Source: Ampullaceana balthica
Lineage: Eukaryota; Mollusca; Gastropoda; Lymnaeidae
Assembly (NCBI GenBank): GCA_944989445.1
Contig: CALYLW010000058.1
Coordinates: 975,501-1,039,500 of the forward strand
Length of the DNA: 64,000 bases
Reading direction: 5' to 3'
Below are positions 1-14,125 of the stretch, piece after piece; position 1 is the first letter of the stretch; each line of letters opens with the position of its first letter. The notes beneath the pieces are model-generated. The model was not told where the DNA came from and ran no database searches. It saw only the letters and a program-made list of their open reading frames with translations. The position numbers were made by a program, and so were the translations under genes.

Positions 1-40
1 CTTAAGATTTAAAATACTGATTCTGCTTTATTCATTACAG

Positions 41-3000
41 AATTCAAAGTCACAAGCATTAACTGTTTTAGAGGGGGAACTCGCGCAATTGAAATCCAGT
101 CAGTCACTCTCATCAGTGAGTCAAAAACCATTTTAAACAAACAGAACATTTTTTACTTGACTTCTAAAAAATAAGTTCTTTTACTGATATAGTTAAAAAA
201 TATTAAAATTCTTTAACTTTGTTTAACAAATTAATCATTTTTATTAATAATTTTAGTTTCAAAATTGCTCAATGAAACCCCATCACTTCATGCATTAAAT
301 ACATTTACCTTATTCAACAAAATATTTAAATAAATATTCAATTACAGGAAGGAGCTAAAATTGCTCTGTTAGAAAATGAAAATAGTAGGTTAAAAACAGA
401 AGTTGATCACTATCGCAACATTGTTTCTGAAACCGTGAGTAATGAATTTGTTTTATTAGATAAAAATGCATGCACTTATAAATTAGATATAACCAGTATG
501 TTTAAAATAAATATTAATATCCCCTAAAACTTTTGAAGATTGTAAATAAAGTTAACTCTTTCTCTAAAAAGGAGAACAAATTACACCAGTTGGAAAAAAG
601 TATTGATGCTGAAGCGAAAAAATGGGAAGAAAAATTGAAGAAAGCTCATTCTAGCTCACAAAAGGTACAAGAAAATTTATATGTTAAAATAAAAAGCTAC
701 ACGATTAACAGATTTGGGTTGATATTTTTAATATTTTATAAAACATATGAAATCTCTTAACAAATTTTAAAAACATAAGTTTTATCCTTATTTTTTATTT
801 TTTAAGAACTGGATTTTTTTAACAAAAAAAAATTGAAACAAATAAGAATAAATTACTCCATGCTTAACCAAAGTTCATGTTAAAAAACAGAATTTCAATT
901 TTTTTAAGATGCTCAATATCAAAATACTTTGAAATACAGGATTCAGAATCACATCAAAAAGCACTAGAGCTTGGCGCTTTGGTAGCTCAACAAGAGCTTC
1001 AAATTGAAGAGTACAGAAAAATTTTAACAGTTACTGTAAGTTAATATCAGATCTATAATCTGAGCTCATGTCATGGTCTGACCTTTTATATATACTGGTA
1101 TTGAATTGGTGGTTTCATGTTTCTTTTATTATCCTTTTCATTTGACTGGAAAATGGGCTTGATATTTGTGTCAAAGCAAATATAAACTTTTTTTTGGTAA
1201 GAAGAAGAAAACCATTTCTTAGGAGCTCGATTAAATTTTAAATGTAAATAAATAATCACATCCAAGGATACAATTACAGCCACACTTATAACATTGCAAT
1301 TATATGAATAACAAAAGATTGGATTATTTTTAAAATATTTTTAAAACCATTGTTGACAATACTTTCTGAACTCTAGTTTTTGTTTTATTTTTTGGTTGCT
1401 TTTGTTTTTATGAGTTTAGTCCTAACATTTGATGGTTGGTTTAATATGATTTAATAATTTCTCTTGTCCTTTGCTTTGATTCATTACATGTCACCAAATC
1501 CTCCATTGTTCCAGGCAAATAGTTTAACAGAATTAGAGAAAAAAGTAGCTTCTGAGGAGAAGTCATGGAAAGAAAAATTGACTGCAGCCGAGTCAGAGCT
1601 TAGAAAGGTATAAGGCAAAGATTCTTTATGACAACTGATGTCAAAACCTTCATCTAAAGCAATATTTGGTTTTACTTTGCATGAGTTATTTCAAATTTTT
1701 TGGTGGTTCATAAATATTTATCATTTTTCTATGTTTTTAAACATGAGTTTTATGAATGACTGCATATCTTTTAATAGGCATTTCCAGGTGGCAACTTGCA
1801 CAATATTCCTTTTCAAAGCTATTTGTTTTAAATAATTAAAATATCAAACTTATGATTTGGGTTTCACCCTTTAAACAATTGTAATAAAGATGCTCTTGTA
1901 ACTTTTTATAGCTAGTGATTACATTTTATTTATTTAAATTTTATTTCAGACAAAAGATCAATTGTCCAGCTTAAAGCAAGACTTAGGATCTCAGGGAAAT
2001 CAAGAGGTAGTAGTTAGTTACAAAACCCCATTGTATTTCATATATTTACATTATATTTTAACTAATTAAACTGGCAATAAATGATTGTAATTGAGCATAT
2101 TTCTGGGAATCAAAATAAAAAAACTTACACTCTTGCAGTATGTTTTAGAATCTCATTAAGCATTGTTTATGGTAATTTCCCGGGATCACCTCTTGTTCCC
2201 TTGCTTTGTTCTTGACTCTGGCTTAGTTTCATAAATAAGATAATGTTTTGAAAGAGGTTCTCCATTAAATTAAAAAATATATATTATACTAGTGGAAAAG
2301 CCTGCTAAGGCTCACACACACACATAGTTCGTGCGTTGTTTTGGGAATTGACGTTCTGTACTAAAACAATGACGTCATAATATTTTTTACGGCGAAAATT
2401 TTTAATTTATTTATATTAATTTTGCGCGCCTTTTGAGCGCCTTTTTGCGCGATTTTCGACGGGGAGACACACGCATAGGAAGGGCGATTATGTATTAGAT
2501 AGTTTCATGTATTCCAAAAATAAATATAATTTCCACATACTGAACTATTATTAAATAATGATTCTTCTTCCCCCCTCTAGTATCTTCAAATTAAGCTAAC
2601 TTACCTGATTTACTTAAAAGTGGATTATATTTATTTTCCTCTCGATTAAATAGATACATTGTAGCTGGATTTGATTTCCTTTTTAAATCAGGAGAATAAT
2701 GGATAAATAAAAAAACTGGTCCTATTTAAATTATTTTTTTCTGTGTATTGGCCTGTTCATGACCTATCTGATTTGTGCTTTGCAAATCACCATGTTGAAG
2801 GAAAAAAAAAGATCAGTATTGTAAATGAGGTAATTAAAAAAATTACTTCCACTCCTGCTATTCAATTTGCGAGGTGGTGTAACCAGACAATACCAATCAG
2901 AAAGACCATCCAGCCTCTGGCAATGTCTTGTTATTTAATCAGTAAAAGAAATTCATGTTTTTTTATATGAAAACATACCTGCACTAATGTTTTACTGTAT

Positions 3001-6000
3001 AACTTAAATTGAACTTGAAACTTTCCTAAAATCATTTAAAAGCCGACCTTAAAATATTTGATTTAGCCAAGTGTGGTGCCCATCAGTTTTAAGTCATGAT
3101 TTACAAAATTATAAATGTATATTTATCAGATGCAAGAAAGAGTAGAAAAGCTGGAAAATGAGCTCAGGGAATCACAGGAAAAAATTGTTGTCATCACCAG
3201 AGAGAAAGAAACAGTGAGTGCTTGGGTTTTTTAACTATATTTTATAGAAATTGTTATACAAGGGGTGTCAAACTCAAGCGCGCAATAGGCCAAAAATCAA
3301 ATCAAGCGCGGGCAAAATGGGATAAAAACATTCAATGTGACTAAAATTAATCACTTTAAAATGTTTATATATTAAAAGAGAAGAAAAAATGACAAAGCTG
3401 GGTGTATGTCATATTTTTTTAGCTACAAGTTTGCAAAAGTTGAGAGAAATGTTCTGTGTCACTTGGCAATAAGTGTGCTACCAAACATGCTCAAGGTTTG
3501 AGCTGCATGTAGATGAAGCTGGAGCATCTCTTGAGGAATGAAACGAGTGAACTTAGCTGAACCCTCAGTGTTGTACTTTGTTTTTATTGTCCCTTTGCAT
3601 CACATCTCAATCTACAAATTTACAAGACCAGTTTCCATGTTCAGGAGCTGCTTGTTCAAATTGCAGCGATAAATGGTTGAAATGACAACTCATATTTTCA
3701 CTGTTTATCCCGAAAAACCACAAAGTCTTTTGAAATGAAGTTAGTTGTTCGCCATTTTAATGGCTAGTTTTGATAAGTAAAAAAGAATTGTGCATCTATC
3801 TACAGACTCTTGATTGATATCAAGTTTGCAGCAGCAGGAAAATGTGATGTTTATATCTGGGAAATTCACTACTTTAATTTCTTATGTCTCAATCCAAAAC
3901 AAGCAACTGAACTTGACTGGACTTCTGTAACAACAAACATCCACCAACTACTACCACAGAACTTTAATGTTTACTTAACATGATCATTCCCACTCAGCCT
4001 TTAACTCAGGAAAAGCTGCTAGTTAGGGATTTGATTTGCACTTTATATTGTAGGGCCATTAAAAATATGTTTACTTGTCGAGGCATCTCAGGTCAGATAA
4101 ACAGTGGGTCAGATATGCTCCTCTTCCCTTGAGTTTGACACATGTGGGTTATACTATTGTTAAAATAAACATTATTGATGAAAATTCACTCCTTGCAATG
4201 AAATTTTTCTTGAAAAATCTTGTTTTATTTTATAGTTATACATGCAACAATTAGGTGATTTTAATAGTCTTCCATTTACCGATAAGGGATAAAATATGGG
4301 TGAGATTGATAAATACCTTAACAAATAAAAAATATATTTTGGGCTAATGTTGTTTGAATTACTGATACTGCATTTTTATTAATAGTAAAAGTTCATCAAC
4401 AAACACAACATTGAACAATGTCAGAACTTTGTCGCAGATACTGATTGCCATTGATCAGCAGTTCTGTATAAATTGTAAAATTTAAGGAGACCTTTGGATC
4501 ACTGCAACAAACTGAAGAAACAGAGGTTTTTGCCTCTGTTAAACTTTATTGCTGAGATGTTAAACTAACCATTTAAAAGAAATTACTCGATATGACAAGG
4601 GAGTTGTTAATCTTCTTAGCAGCGAAAGCGGTAAATGACATTGGGGGGTAAATTTCTATTATCTCTGGGGGCATGGTGGTCGAGAGTCATGGGTTTAAGT
4701 CTCTGTGAAGGCAGAGATTTGTTCCTGTGGCTAGGGGAGTCCACCCAGCTCTGATGGGTGGGTACCTGACAATAGTTAAGGGAATAAAGGTGGCTGGGCA
4801 TTAAGCCTCATAGACTTGCCGACAGGCCAGCATGGTCTCTGCGTTCTTTCTTATGAGAATATAGTATGCAATAATCTTCTATTCAGAAGGAGTGTCTCTA
4901 ATATTGTTTTTTTTTCCGTTAAAGTTGGGGGGGGGGATAATAACCCCAGTTGCTGTGTCCTTTAGTCCTTTAGCCTTCTGATGAGTTTTTAAACAAATAG
5001 TAATTTTTAATGGATGTCAAATTTTATTTGCTAGTTTTGCATGGAAAATATGTGTGTTTTGAAATTGTAATGATGATGAAGTAGACATTTAAATCTTTGT
5101 TCCCATGTTTCAAAAGGGATATGCATTTCTGAACTTTTTACTAACTGAACATATTCCAATTGATAAGACTTTTTCATTTATTTTAAGTCTGTTTTTAAAA
5201 ACATGATTCCCATCACTTTCTGTTAATAATAATTAAGAATTCAAGTACTTGCATTTATGTCTTCTATTTGTTTATCAGGTTATCTCACAAATCAAAGAAA
5301 CAAACAATCAATTTTCTAGCTCAAATTCTGAGGCACTTGAGCAGGTAAGTGTGCACTTTCCATTTGTTAGTTTAAATTTTTACTGATCAAATTCCTAACA
5401 CAAGTTCAAATGTCACTTAATTCTCCCTAGATGCCCATTTAATGTCATTTTTTTCCCCATAATTATTGCAACTAGATCATATTCTAATACAGTCGAACCC
5501 ACTTAACTCGAGCTCGGTTAAATCGCCCACCCCATTATGTCGACGTTTTTAATTGGAACTGCCAAATTCTCTCCTTGTCTTAGCATTTTCTCGTCGTTTA
5601 ATTCGATTTTTTTAATTCGCTGAAACCTCATAACATGAGCACAAAAAAGGGTCAAATTTGCCACTTAACGTTGGTTACCTCGATCCCCATGACCAGCTTT
5701 TGAAAATGTTAGCTATGATTTTTTTATAACCAAGGGAAGGGACCAATTTTCTGCCTCACCGGAGTCTGCTGGTGACGTCACAGCCCGCTTGCTTTTAGCT
5801 CTCAGCGCTGTGTTGCTTCTGGTACTATGGCAATAGTGAAATGACTCGCGAATTTTGTGTTTGCAATGTTGGGGAATATAATAAAAGTTTGTATCGATAA
5901 TCCATGTTGGTTTTTATTTTAAATTAAATTTGTAAATTTCTGCTGTTAGTTGGTGCACATATACCTTTTGTTGTTAGCAAACATATATGTACATTTTTAT

Positions 6001-9000
6001 AGCATGCAGATAGCTTCATCAAACAAATAACGGCAAAAAAAACAGACAGTTTACCCACCCCCACTCTAAGTCCATTGTAAGTTGAGGGGATCGTATGGAA
6101 TAACAAAATGTCCCTTGTGCAGACTTGTTGTCATTGGCAACCATTCATCCTTCAACCTCATTTTGACTCATTACTACTGCTTTGTTCTCATTGTTTCATT
6201 CATAAGAAGTGGTCGTGTGCAAAAGCCATTTAACTATTGGTTAGAATTAATTAAAATGTGTCAAGTTGAAGGTTCAAAAGGAGTTTCTAATTTATTTGTG
6301 TACGTTTTTATAGAGAAGAGTTAGCTTTGTCATGAGTCATATAGACTTCGTCATTTCTAAGACCGGAAAACGTCATAACTCATTCGGTAATTTGGGCTAT
6401 TTTTAGATTCAGGTCAAACATTTCTGAAAGATTCATTACAACAGTGTATTTTGATACTCTGATTTCACTAAAAACGATATTCTAGGTGCAATGGTTTTGC
6501 AAAAAAATATTTCTTTACACTTAGTTTTGCAGCTGAATAAATTATTTCAATTCCGAAGACTTAAAACTTAAATAAATAATCCTAAACATTTTTAAATATG
6601 AGTGTAAGCGGTCGTTCGATAGTCGTAACTACGATAGTCGTAACTACGGTAAACACTAGTCCTAGCGTAATAGTAGTCAATTATTAACAAATATATTTAT
6701 TTGAATATTGATTGTTTTCCTTGATCCTTATACAAATAAATGCCTTGGTATTTATTAGTAATAAACTTACACTAAGATTATGACTTTAATTATAATTACA
6801 TCATCAGTATTAGTAGTAAATAGCATGAAATAATAAAGTTCAAGGACGAACGAGCAAATGAACTAGAACTAGAACCCCAGTCAGAGCCGAGTCACTAATT
6901 CATTTACATAAATCATACTCGCAAGGATGTTCCATTTCGCATAATATAATATATCACATAATTTAACATTATATTGATATTTCGTATATTCCGATACGAT
7001 TCTGATTAATCGTCCCATCACTAATTAACGCACAACACGTATTTAATGAAATTTCAAGCGCATGTTAATATTTTACCGCCATATTGGTTTCGTTTTAACT
7101 CGATCATCGGTTATCTCGATGCCATTTGTCATACCCCAACACCGTCGACTTAACCGGTTTCGACTGTATGTAGAATTGAAAATCTCTTGCAGTTTCTTCT
7201 CAGAGATTGCTGCTTGTGCTTAAAGTCATTCAATAGATATAGCATCACTTCTTATCATTTAACCCTCGTGGATGGCTGAATTTTTTTCACACTTTGTTTT
7301 TGTGTTTAAAAAAAAATCTGTTATAAAAACTAGGAAGTAGTTTTTCATCTGTAGTATTAATTTTTTAAATAGCAGTCCTCTACTACCTTAAACCTTTGCC
7401 TTAATGGCTTATCTTGTTTATAAATGACACATTACACTAAAAATATTTTGTTATTCCTTAGCAACTGACTGAACTTCGAAATCAGCTAGATGCGGAACGT
7501 AAAAAAAGTAAAGAACTTTCATTGAATGTTGTTAAACTTAATGGTATCATCAAAACTGGACAGGATGCACTTGCACAGGAACAGGGATTAGTAAAGAAAC
7601 TCAAAGAGTCATTAGATTCTAAATCAGTGGTAAGTGGGTTGGATTTTTCTCAAGGAAAAGTTTTTCCATTTAATTTTCATTATTTCTTTACTAAAATTAC
7701 CTAACTTCTTTTTTTGAATCCACATTCTGAACGGAGAAGTCATTTCAGTGAAGTATAATTTAAGTATGGATATAAAATGCAATCTAGCTATTAAAAGAAT
7801 AAGATAAAGAATTTGTATTTTTGTTATTGTAACCCCAACACAATTTAATTTCTGCCTTAATAGCCTTGGATGCTTTCTCCAGTTATACTAGTTTGAAAAA
7901 GTTGGTTTTATGATCTTAATTAGTCATATTCTGTCAGAAATGTGAACGTTGCATTTAATGGCAACTAATGTAACTCAATTTGTGTACTTTACTTGTTGCC
8001 ATAAGAATTAAAATAATGCTTGAAATTATATTTACAGCACTCTGGTTTAACAGAAGCTGAGGAAACAGAGCAGGTAATTTTTAAAATGTATATATATATA
8101 GATAGATAGAAATAGATATTTATTTATTTTTTTAAATTTTATTACAGGATAAATGGTCACTCAATTTCTGCTGTAATATTTTCATTTTTGCTAAGTCATA
8201 TATGTGTTTGTTCAATTAAGTCTGTGCTGTATTTTTGTATAATGCTTTATGTCTCAGTGTATTTTTCTTTTATTTTGCCAGCACCACTACTTGCATTAAT
8301 TGTCTATCTTTTGTTAAGCTGTATTCCATTGTGCTAATCCTCTTCACTGTAGACTAATTTTTTTTTAGCATAAGAATGTAATAATATAATTAACCATTTT
8401 AACCATTAATGTAAAATTTGTGAAGTTGTCAGCTATTTATAGATAATAATTTAAGGGTTATGGAGATATTAAAAATTTTATAGGTAAAACATAATCTGCC
8501 ATGATGAAAATAATCTTTTTTCAAATATGGTTTTAAAAAAAAGTTGTTTTTTTTAAAAACAGATAAGCAACCAGAATTACAACAATGTGTGTATTATTAA
8601 CTTACCAACTAAAAATAAATCAACTAACATTGCATTTTAGTTTTAGTAAACAGCTTAACATACCATTAAAACAGCTTAAAATACCCCTCTAAAACAGCTC
8701 ATCATAAACTCTCAACTATAATTAAGCAAAATAAATTAAGAAAGCAAATATTTCAGGTTATTTATAAAAGCAATCTTGTATAGAAATATCACTTTAAGAT
8801 TAACAATATTAACAAACAAAGATTTCATTTAAAAAATAATTTCACATTGCAATTAAATAAGACTCATGATGTAATCATAAAAAAGCATCATATCATCTTT
8901 GCGGTCTCCCTTAATATTGTTGCATGTGATGTGTAGCTGCGGGTTAAACTCTCTGAGAAGCAAAAGTTGCTGGAACGAGAGATGGCTACAAACAAACAAC

Positions 9001-10902
9001 TAAGTGAGAAACTGGTAAGTCACCAGTCTTTCCAGCAAATGCCAATGTGATAAGCATCCATTTTTAGCTTATTGGCTTTAAGACACCCTAAAGGATAGAA
9101 AGATCCGAAATTATTGCTTTGTTAAATTATTAAGTACCGATACAATATGCACCTTAAAGCATTTAATAAAAAAATATTTAAAGACTAGTTAAAAAATTAT
9201 TAATTCCAAAGTCATCTGATCTACTTTTAAAACATTAAGCAGCAGATTCAAAGTAGCATCATAATATAACAATCAAATCTTTTAGAAAATGAATGTGTTC
9301 AGAAATGAAAAATACAACTGCAAAAATGCTTTTTATAAAAGAATATTCAAAGAGTACTAATTTGCTGCTTTATTTAATTTCTATCACAATGTCTGTGTTA
9401 TTGTAAGACACTAATTTCTACTATGTGAATAAAATTCAGGCTCAGTTGGGCATGTTGGTAAGTAAAGCTTTAATCCAGGTGATGGACCAGAGTGCTTTTT
9501 TAAGTATTTAAAGTCTACCCTGTGTCAATTTTGCTCAAAGCCATGCTAAATTTTAAGGGAAAAAATATTTAAAATCATATAATGCTTCGTGTGTTTTTTA
9601 ATTATTTTTTTTATATTATTTTCAATAAGCTGTGACATAGAAATCCATGGCCTACTCCTTTCTAGTATTTTTGTATGTATGATTCCAACTGTGCCCCCAC
9701 CCCCGTCAATGTCTCTCTCCCTGCCTTTCCCAACAGACCCAAAATAATAAGCAGGGCTATATTTATTTTAAGCTGCATCAAGAACTCACAAATCTATTCA
9801 CTCACATACAATTTTTTATATACACCAATGCATACACATAGATATATAATATAATATACACACACAAATTCACATGTCTATACACCCAAATGTACATTGT
9901 ACATATGCTCAAATATATAATAAGTCAATGTCTTAGGTAAATCAGTGTTTAACTATTTATTTTTTGTTCATGACAATAGGGAACTCGGAAGTAGAATCAG
10001 GTCTGCAGAAAATTATTTATAATTTGACTTTGGGCTAACAAATTTTTCCTTTCCTGTCTATAATTTATAATAATATCCTGCTTAACAATATTACTCATTA
10101 ATAATTAACTTATTCAACTTTTAGAAGTCTTGGAAATTTTTCTTCTTGGGTAGTGTCATAAATATTTTTAGATTTTGATGTAATTTTATTTAACTTGCAT
10201 TTTTTTTAAAAAGATGACCAAGTCAATTTGTTTAACATTTTGATAAATGTGAAAATGTTGGCAAATTACCATACCAATGCAATTACTCCATTGCTTATCA
10301 TTTCTTATTTCTTTTGACAATTTTTCACAGGTGAAGGAAGGATTAGTTATTTGAGAAATCCATTTTAACAATTTAATATTTACAATAAAAAATGAAAGTA
10401 TTTTAATAGATTAGCATTGACCAAAACTTTATTTGAAACTGGATATTGAGTAGAAATAATAGTGTTTTGAAATTAAATAAATTATTTATACCATTTAAAA
10501 TAATTTAAAACTCTTTTCCTATTTTTACTCCCATATTAATTTTAAATATTATTCTTACTAAGTAATAACAAATGTACACAGATAGATGAATAAATGTGCA
10601 CTGCTTAAATTAAGGTTGCGACTGTCACCTTCTGAATAAATAATATGACCTTTTTATTTTAAGAGTTGATGTTCCAGTTAGTTGCAAGTTAATCACAAAA
10701 TTAAAATATAAGCTTAATTATAATTTTTTTTAAAAATTGATATTGATGATGAATAAAATATGTTTTAACATGTTTAAAAAAAACTATTAAGTATATCCAC
10801 CAATTTTTTTCCGTCTGATTATAACTTCTGTTTATTTTAAATTTCTATTTGTGCTCAATTCAGGCAGCCACAACCAGCCCTGAAAGCGGAACTTCAGTGT
10901 AA
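41..10902 (+). CDS. RRBP1/kinectin-family coiled-coil ER protein, C-terminal 329 aa (5' end outside window)
   Basis: Thirteen exons join in one frame with GT-AG sites: 41-115, 348-434, 572-664, 940-1035, 1515-1607, 1950-2006, 3130-3213, 5279-5344, 7462-7629, 8038-8073, 8937-9014, 9440-9457 and 10864-10902 (stop TAA at 10900). Every exon length is a multiple of three, so all junctions are phase 0. The product is rich in Glu, Lys, Gln and Leu, with heptad-like coiled coil almost throughout and a short Ser/Thr tail ending SPESGTSV. Two 31-aa exons (572-664 and 1515-1607) share the pattern LEKxxxxExxxWxEKL, which resembles repeats in the coiled-coil rods of kinectin and p180/RRBP1; these anchor to the ER by an N-terminal segment that is not in this window. 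The start of the 572 exon was chosen for its pyrimidine tract; an AG at 537-538 is an alternative. Exon structure is firm. Family assignment is moderate, because other coiled-coil proteins could look similar. Confidence 0.72.
3260..4150. mobile_element. Non-autonomous hAT-like element in an intron of the RRBP1-like gene
   Basis: The left end reads GGGGTGTCAAACTCAAG and the right end carries the inverse, TTGAGTTTGACAC, giving short terminal inverted repeats of the kind common in hAT elements. Flanks read TTGTTATAC on the left and GGTTATACT on the right, an imperfect 8-bp target duplication. No intact transposase is visible inside. Exact ends are uncertain by a few bases. Confidence 0.55.
4655..4850 (+). 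repeat. tRNA-derived SINE, diverged copy
   Basis: This copy has an A-box-like TGGTGGTCGAG and a B-box-like GGGTTTAAGTCTC. It then shows the same downstream order as the better SINE at 59392-59762: repeated GCAGAGATTTGTTCC, AGTCCACCCAGCT and GGGTACCTGAC. It lies in an intron. No clear target-site duplication was found. Confidence 0.6.
5490..7166. mobile_element. pogo/Tigger-like Tc1-mariner element, non-coding, with nested material
   Basis: The element starts CAGTCGAACCCACTTAAC and ends GTTAAGTCGA-like sequence followed by CCGGTTTCGACTG (read on the plus strand as TTAACCGGTTTCGACTG). Both ends are flanked by TA (5488-5489 and 7167-7168), the target of this superfamily. Motifs such as TTACCTCGAT and TTATCTCGATG recur near both ends. 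Its left part (about 5750-5840) is shared in reverse with 20780-20935. No long ORF remains. A run of TAGTCGTAACTACG repeats at 6615-6650 looks like a second insertion inside it. Confidence 0.6.
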
Positions 10903-13650
10903 GATCAATGAGAATTAAACGTGTCAAAGATCACAGCCAAAAGAGATGATTTAACTAATACAAATCAAGCAAGATACAAGTGAATTTTACTTTTAAAAAA
11001 TCACCTCGTTTTTTTCTTTTGTTTCATTGTACACCCCGTTAAAAATGTTTATGCTTTTTCAGCATAGAATTAAAACAGAACGAGTTGTACACAAAAGTGA
11101 TGGCAAGGATCAAATCGATATTCAATATTAGTGTTACAATGCGTTTAATGTTTACCGCCACCATAGATCACTGCATGGAATAACTAATTTTTTATGTCAT
11201 TTTACAAAAGATGCCTTGTGTTCTCATTTCTAGTGTTGCTACCAAAATTTATTGTATTATTTCCTTTGAAAATATAAACCTTTCATTTATAAATGAAATA
11301 GCTGCAATTTTGTTATGTTGCAAGTAGTAAAATATAACTTATAAGCTTAAGTTTATTTTTAAGGAATTTTTCTATTGAAGATCATTTATTCTATCCTTTT
11401 ACTATTCACAAAATTAATGGTGATGGTTTTTAGTCCACTAGACACCATTTGTTTTGTTTTTTTATATACTACACGAGCATATAATTCAAGTGTCGTTAGG
11501 GTAGGGGGTGCAGACATATTGACGCATTCTACATCACTAGAATGTAGACTACTTGAGATTGCTTGATAATATGATTTGCTTGTATTTAATTGTACTTATT
11601 ATTGTAAACAGTTGCAATTTTGTTTGTACCCAGGTCAGTCAGTGGCTATTGATGTGATGTTTAAAACATTTTTGGAGTTATTTAAAAATAAGTGAAAAGT
11701 GTTCTTTGTTAATTGTGAATAAGCCACTAAATCACATTATTAAAATTTAAAAAACTGCTTGTCATATGTCTATTTTCAGTTGGAATAGTGCAGTTAATTA
11801 TATTTTTTTCTAAAACTTTTTCTTAATAATGTTAATAGAATCTTTAGTAACTATGGTTATTGGTTATACATACACATTTTTTTATTTTTGCTTTTTCTTG
11901 AAATCAGTGACAATAAAATGAATCTTTTCATTTTCAAATGTATTTCAGAAAGTAGATTTAACAGACATGATCAAAAGGTTGGTTTTCTAACTTTTGTTTT
12001 TGCCCTGTGCCTTACTTGCACAATTCAAAATTACTTTTATGGTACCTGCTGCAGTGTTTGTTCAACAATTTTATTAAGATTTTAAGTTTTCAAACCAGAA
12101 ATCATTCAAAGAAATCTTAAATCATTTAGACTGTAAAATTGAAAACCATTTTCTATACCATAAATTGGAAGTGTATATATTTCCATTTATAGTAATTTAT
12201 ACTTTGAGATCTTGACTTCCTGCATGTGTAAACAAATATTTTTAAAATCTGCCAACTCCATATTTCAAGAGCTAATTAGTTAACTGAATTAAAATTTCAT
12301 TATTGTAAATAGGGAGGGATCTCCTATATTTGACAAAGATAATCACAATCTTTACTGTTCATTTGTTTGTTATATCTGTGTAACTCAATGGCACACATGT
12401 AACAAACTTTGTCAACTACAGGTTATATGCACCTTGCTTATGAGAAAAGTAAGTTAATAGTCACAGTTCATAGGTAGCACATTTTTCAGAGTGCTAGAAA
12501 CAACCTTTTATAAATCCCAATCTGCTTTTTAAAAAAAAATTATTGAAAATATTTTTTTTCTTCTTTCATCCTTGGTTATCTTCATTTTCATTGCTTTCTC
12601 TTGCATTAGCTGTCTTAATAAAAAAAAATAGTAACTCTTTAAAAATAAATTAAGATTGCAAGCAATATTCTTTTTATAGTATTTGCAACAAAGTATATAT
12701 GAGATGCTTGCACCAACTTCAATATCAAGATTTAACCTTGTTTTTCTTTGGGCCAGACATATAATACTTGAAGCCATATTTTAACCTGAATTTTCAGTTG
12801 ATTGTATCTCATTTAGGGATTTTTTCTCCCCCCTGACACTTTTTTTAAATACTGTTTTGTAAAATACTGCAGTGTATTCCATGTCTGCTTTGAAATTGTG
12901 ATCTAACTTCTGAATACAAACTTTGTTACTAGTCACCACAATGGTACCTTCTGTGATTTATTGTCTTATTTACCTTTAATATTTATTTCGTCATTCACAT
13001 TGTTTATTCCTTCAAAATGATTATAGACTCTTAAATAATGTCACCCCCACCCCAACATAAGAAGAACGTCCTCTTCTACAAAATCATTACGTCTACAATA
13101 TTAGCAAATATCAGTTCGGTAAATATGTGCAAAAGGAATTTTAGACTTAAGTAATGATTTCTGTTCTGTACTGAAAATGTAAGATTTTCTTTAAAATTAT
13201 TATTGGGGCCAATAAAGTTCTACATCTTTACAATATGTATTTTTTTTAAAACACACATTCGATTCTAAGTTTGTGTATTTATTTGTTTTGGTCTGTATTG
13301 AGTGTTAAAGACTAATTCAGTTTTAGTTTGTGTATATATATATGTATAAAGCTTTATACACATTAAAAGTTGTTTTTGTTTTTTTTGCTTTTGTACAGGT
13401 CGCCAGCTAGCTATGCTATTGTTTTTAAAAAATGTGTAGCCTCTCTATTTACTTTACCATGTATCAATCAATGAGATGTTAACTGCTGTACACTGTAAGG
13501 CATTCATCAATAATTTTTTCCAATATTATTTTCATTCCTACCACTAAATGATGGACTAAATAATGCTAACTGTAACACTAAAATACATTGGTGTCTACTG
13601 TATATAGGATACAAAAATCCATGAAATAAAAAAAGAATTTTTTTTTAAAA
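10903..13650 (+). other. Probable 3' UTR of the RRBP1/kinectin-like gene
   Basis: AT-rich sequence follows the stop codon at 10902, with no further splice-compatible coding exon. AATAAA signals occur at 13211-13216 and 13625-13630, each followed by T-rich sequence, so a UTR of about 2.3-2.7 kb is plausible. Short ORFs here look like chance. The true cleavage site cannot be fixed from sequence alone. Confidence 0.5.
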
Positions 13651-14061
13651 TATGTAGTTCCTATAAATTATTTTAAAAAGTTTTGAAAAGATTTTAGCTG
13701 ATTTTTGCTGGACTAGACTTCTAAAAAATTTAAATCCTCTTTAGTTATGTTACATTAATGAGAGATTAGAGACTTTTATTTTTCAATTTCTTAATGCACA
13801 ATGATTTAATTTTGACTAGACATCATAAAGTGCAATATATGTGCAGTGACTATATCCTGGGATTTGGTGGAAGGAAGAATAATTTGTATTACTGAGAAAT
13901 TACCCAACAAAATCATGTATTTATCATATAATAATAAAAATGTGCTCATCTAATTTTTGGAGTCTGTTATTCTTTTTCATTTAATTACTAACTATTAAAC
14001 TAAGGTAAATTTACCTTAATATCTATATGAATATTAAAACAAGATAAATAGTGAAATTCAT

Positions 14062-14067
14062 TTTATT
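14062..14067 (-). terminator. Probable poly(A) signal of POLR2I
   Basis: TTTATT on the plus strand reads AATAAA on the minus strand, 59 bases past the POLR2I stop codon. It is the closest canonical signal, and it places the 3' end of this gene within about 450 bases of the likely 3' end of the converging RRBP1-like gene. Confidence 0.5.
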
Positions 14068-14125
14068 TCAATTTAAAAGTAAGTCATGAAAACTCATTCA
14101 TACATTTTTTAAAATAAAATTTCAA

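Noticed and set aside
533..571. Extension of the 572-664 exon to 539
   Set aside because: The AG at 537-538 lacks a pyrimidine tract. The AG at 570-571 has one and gives 93 nt, equal to the related exon at 1515-1607.
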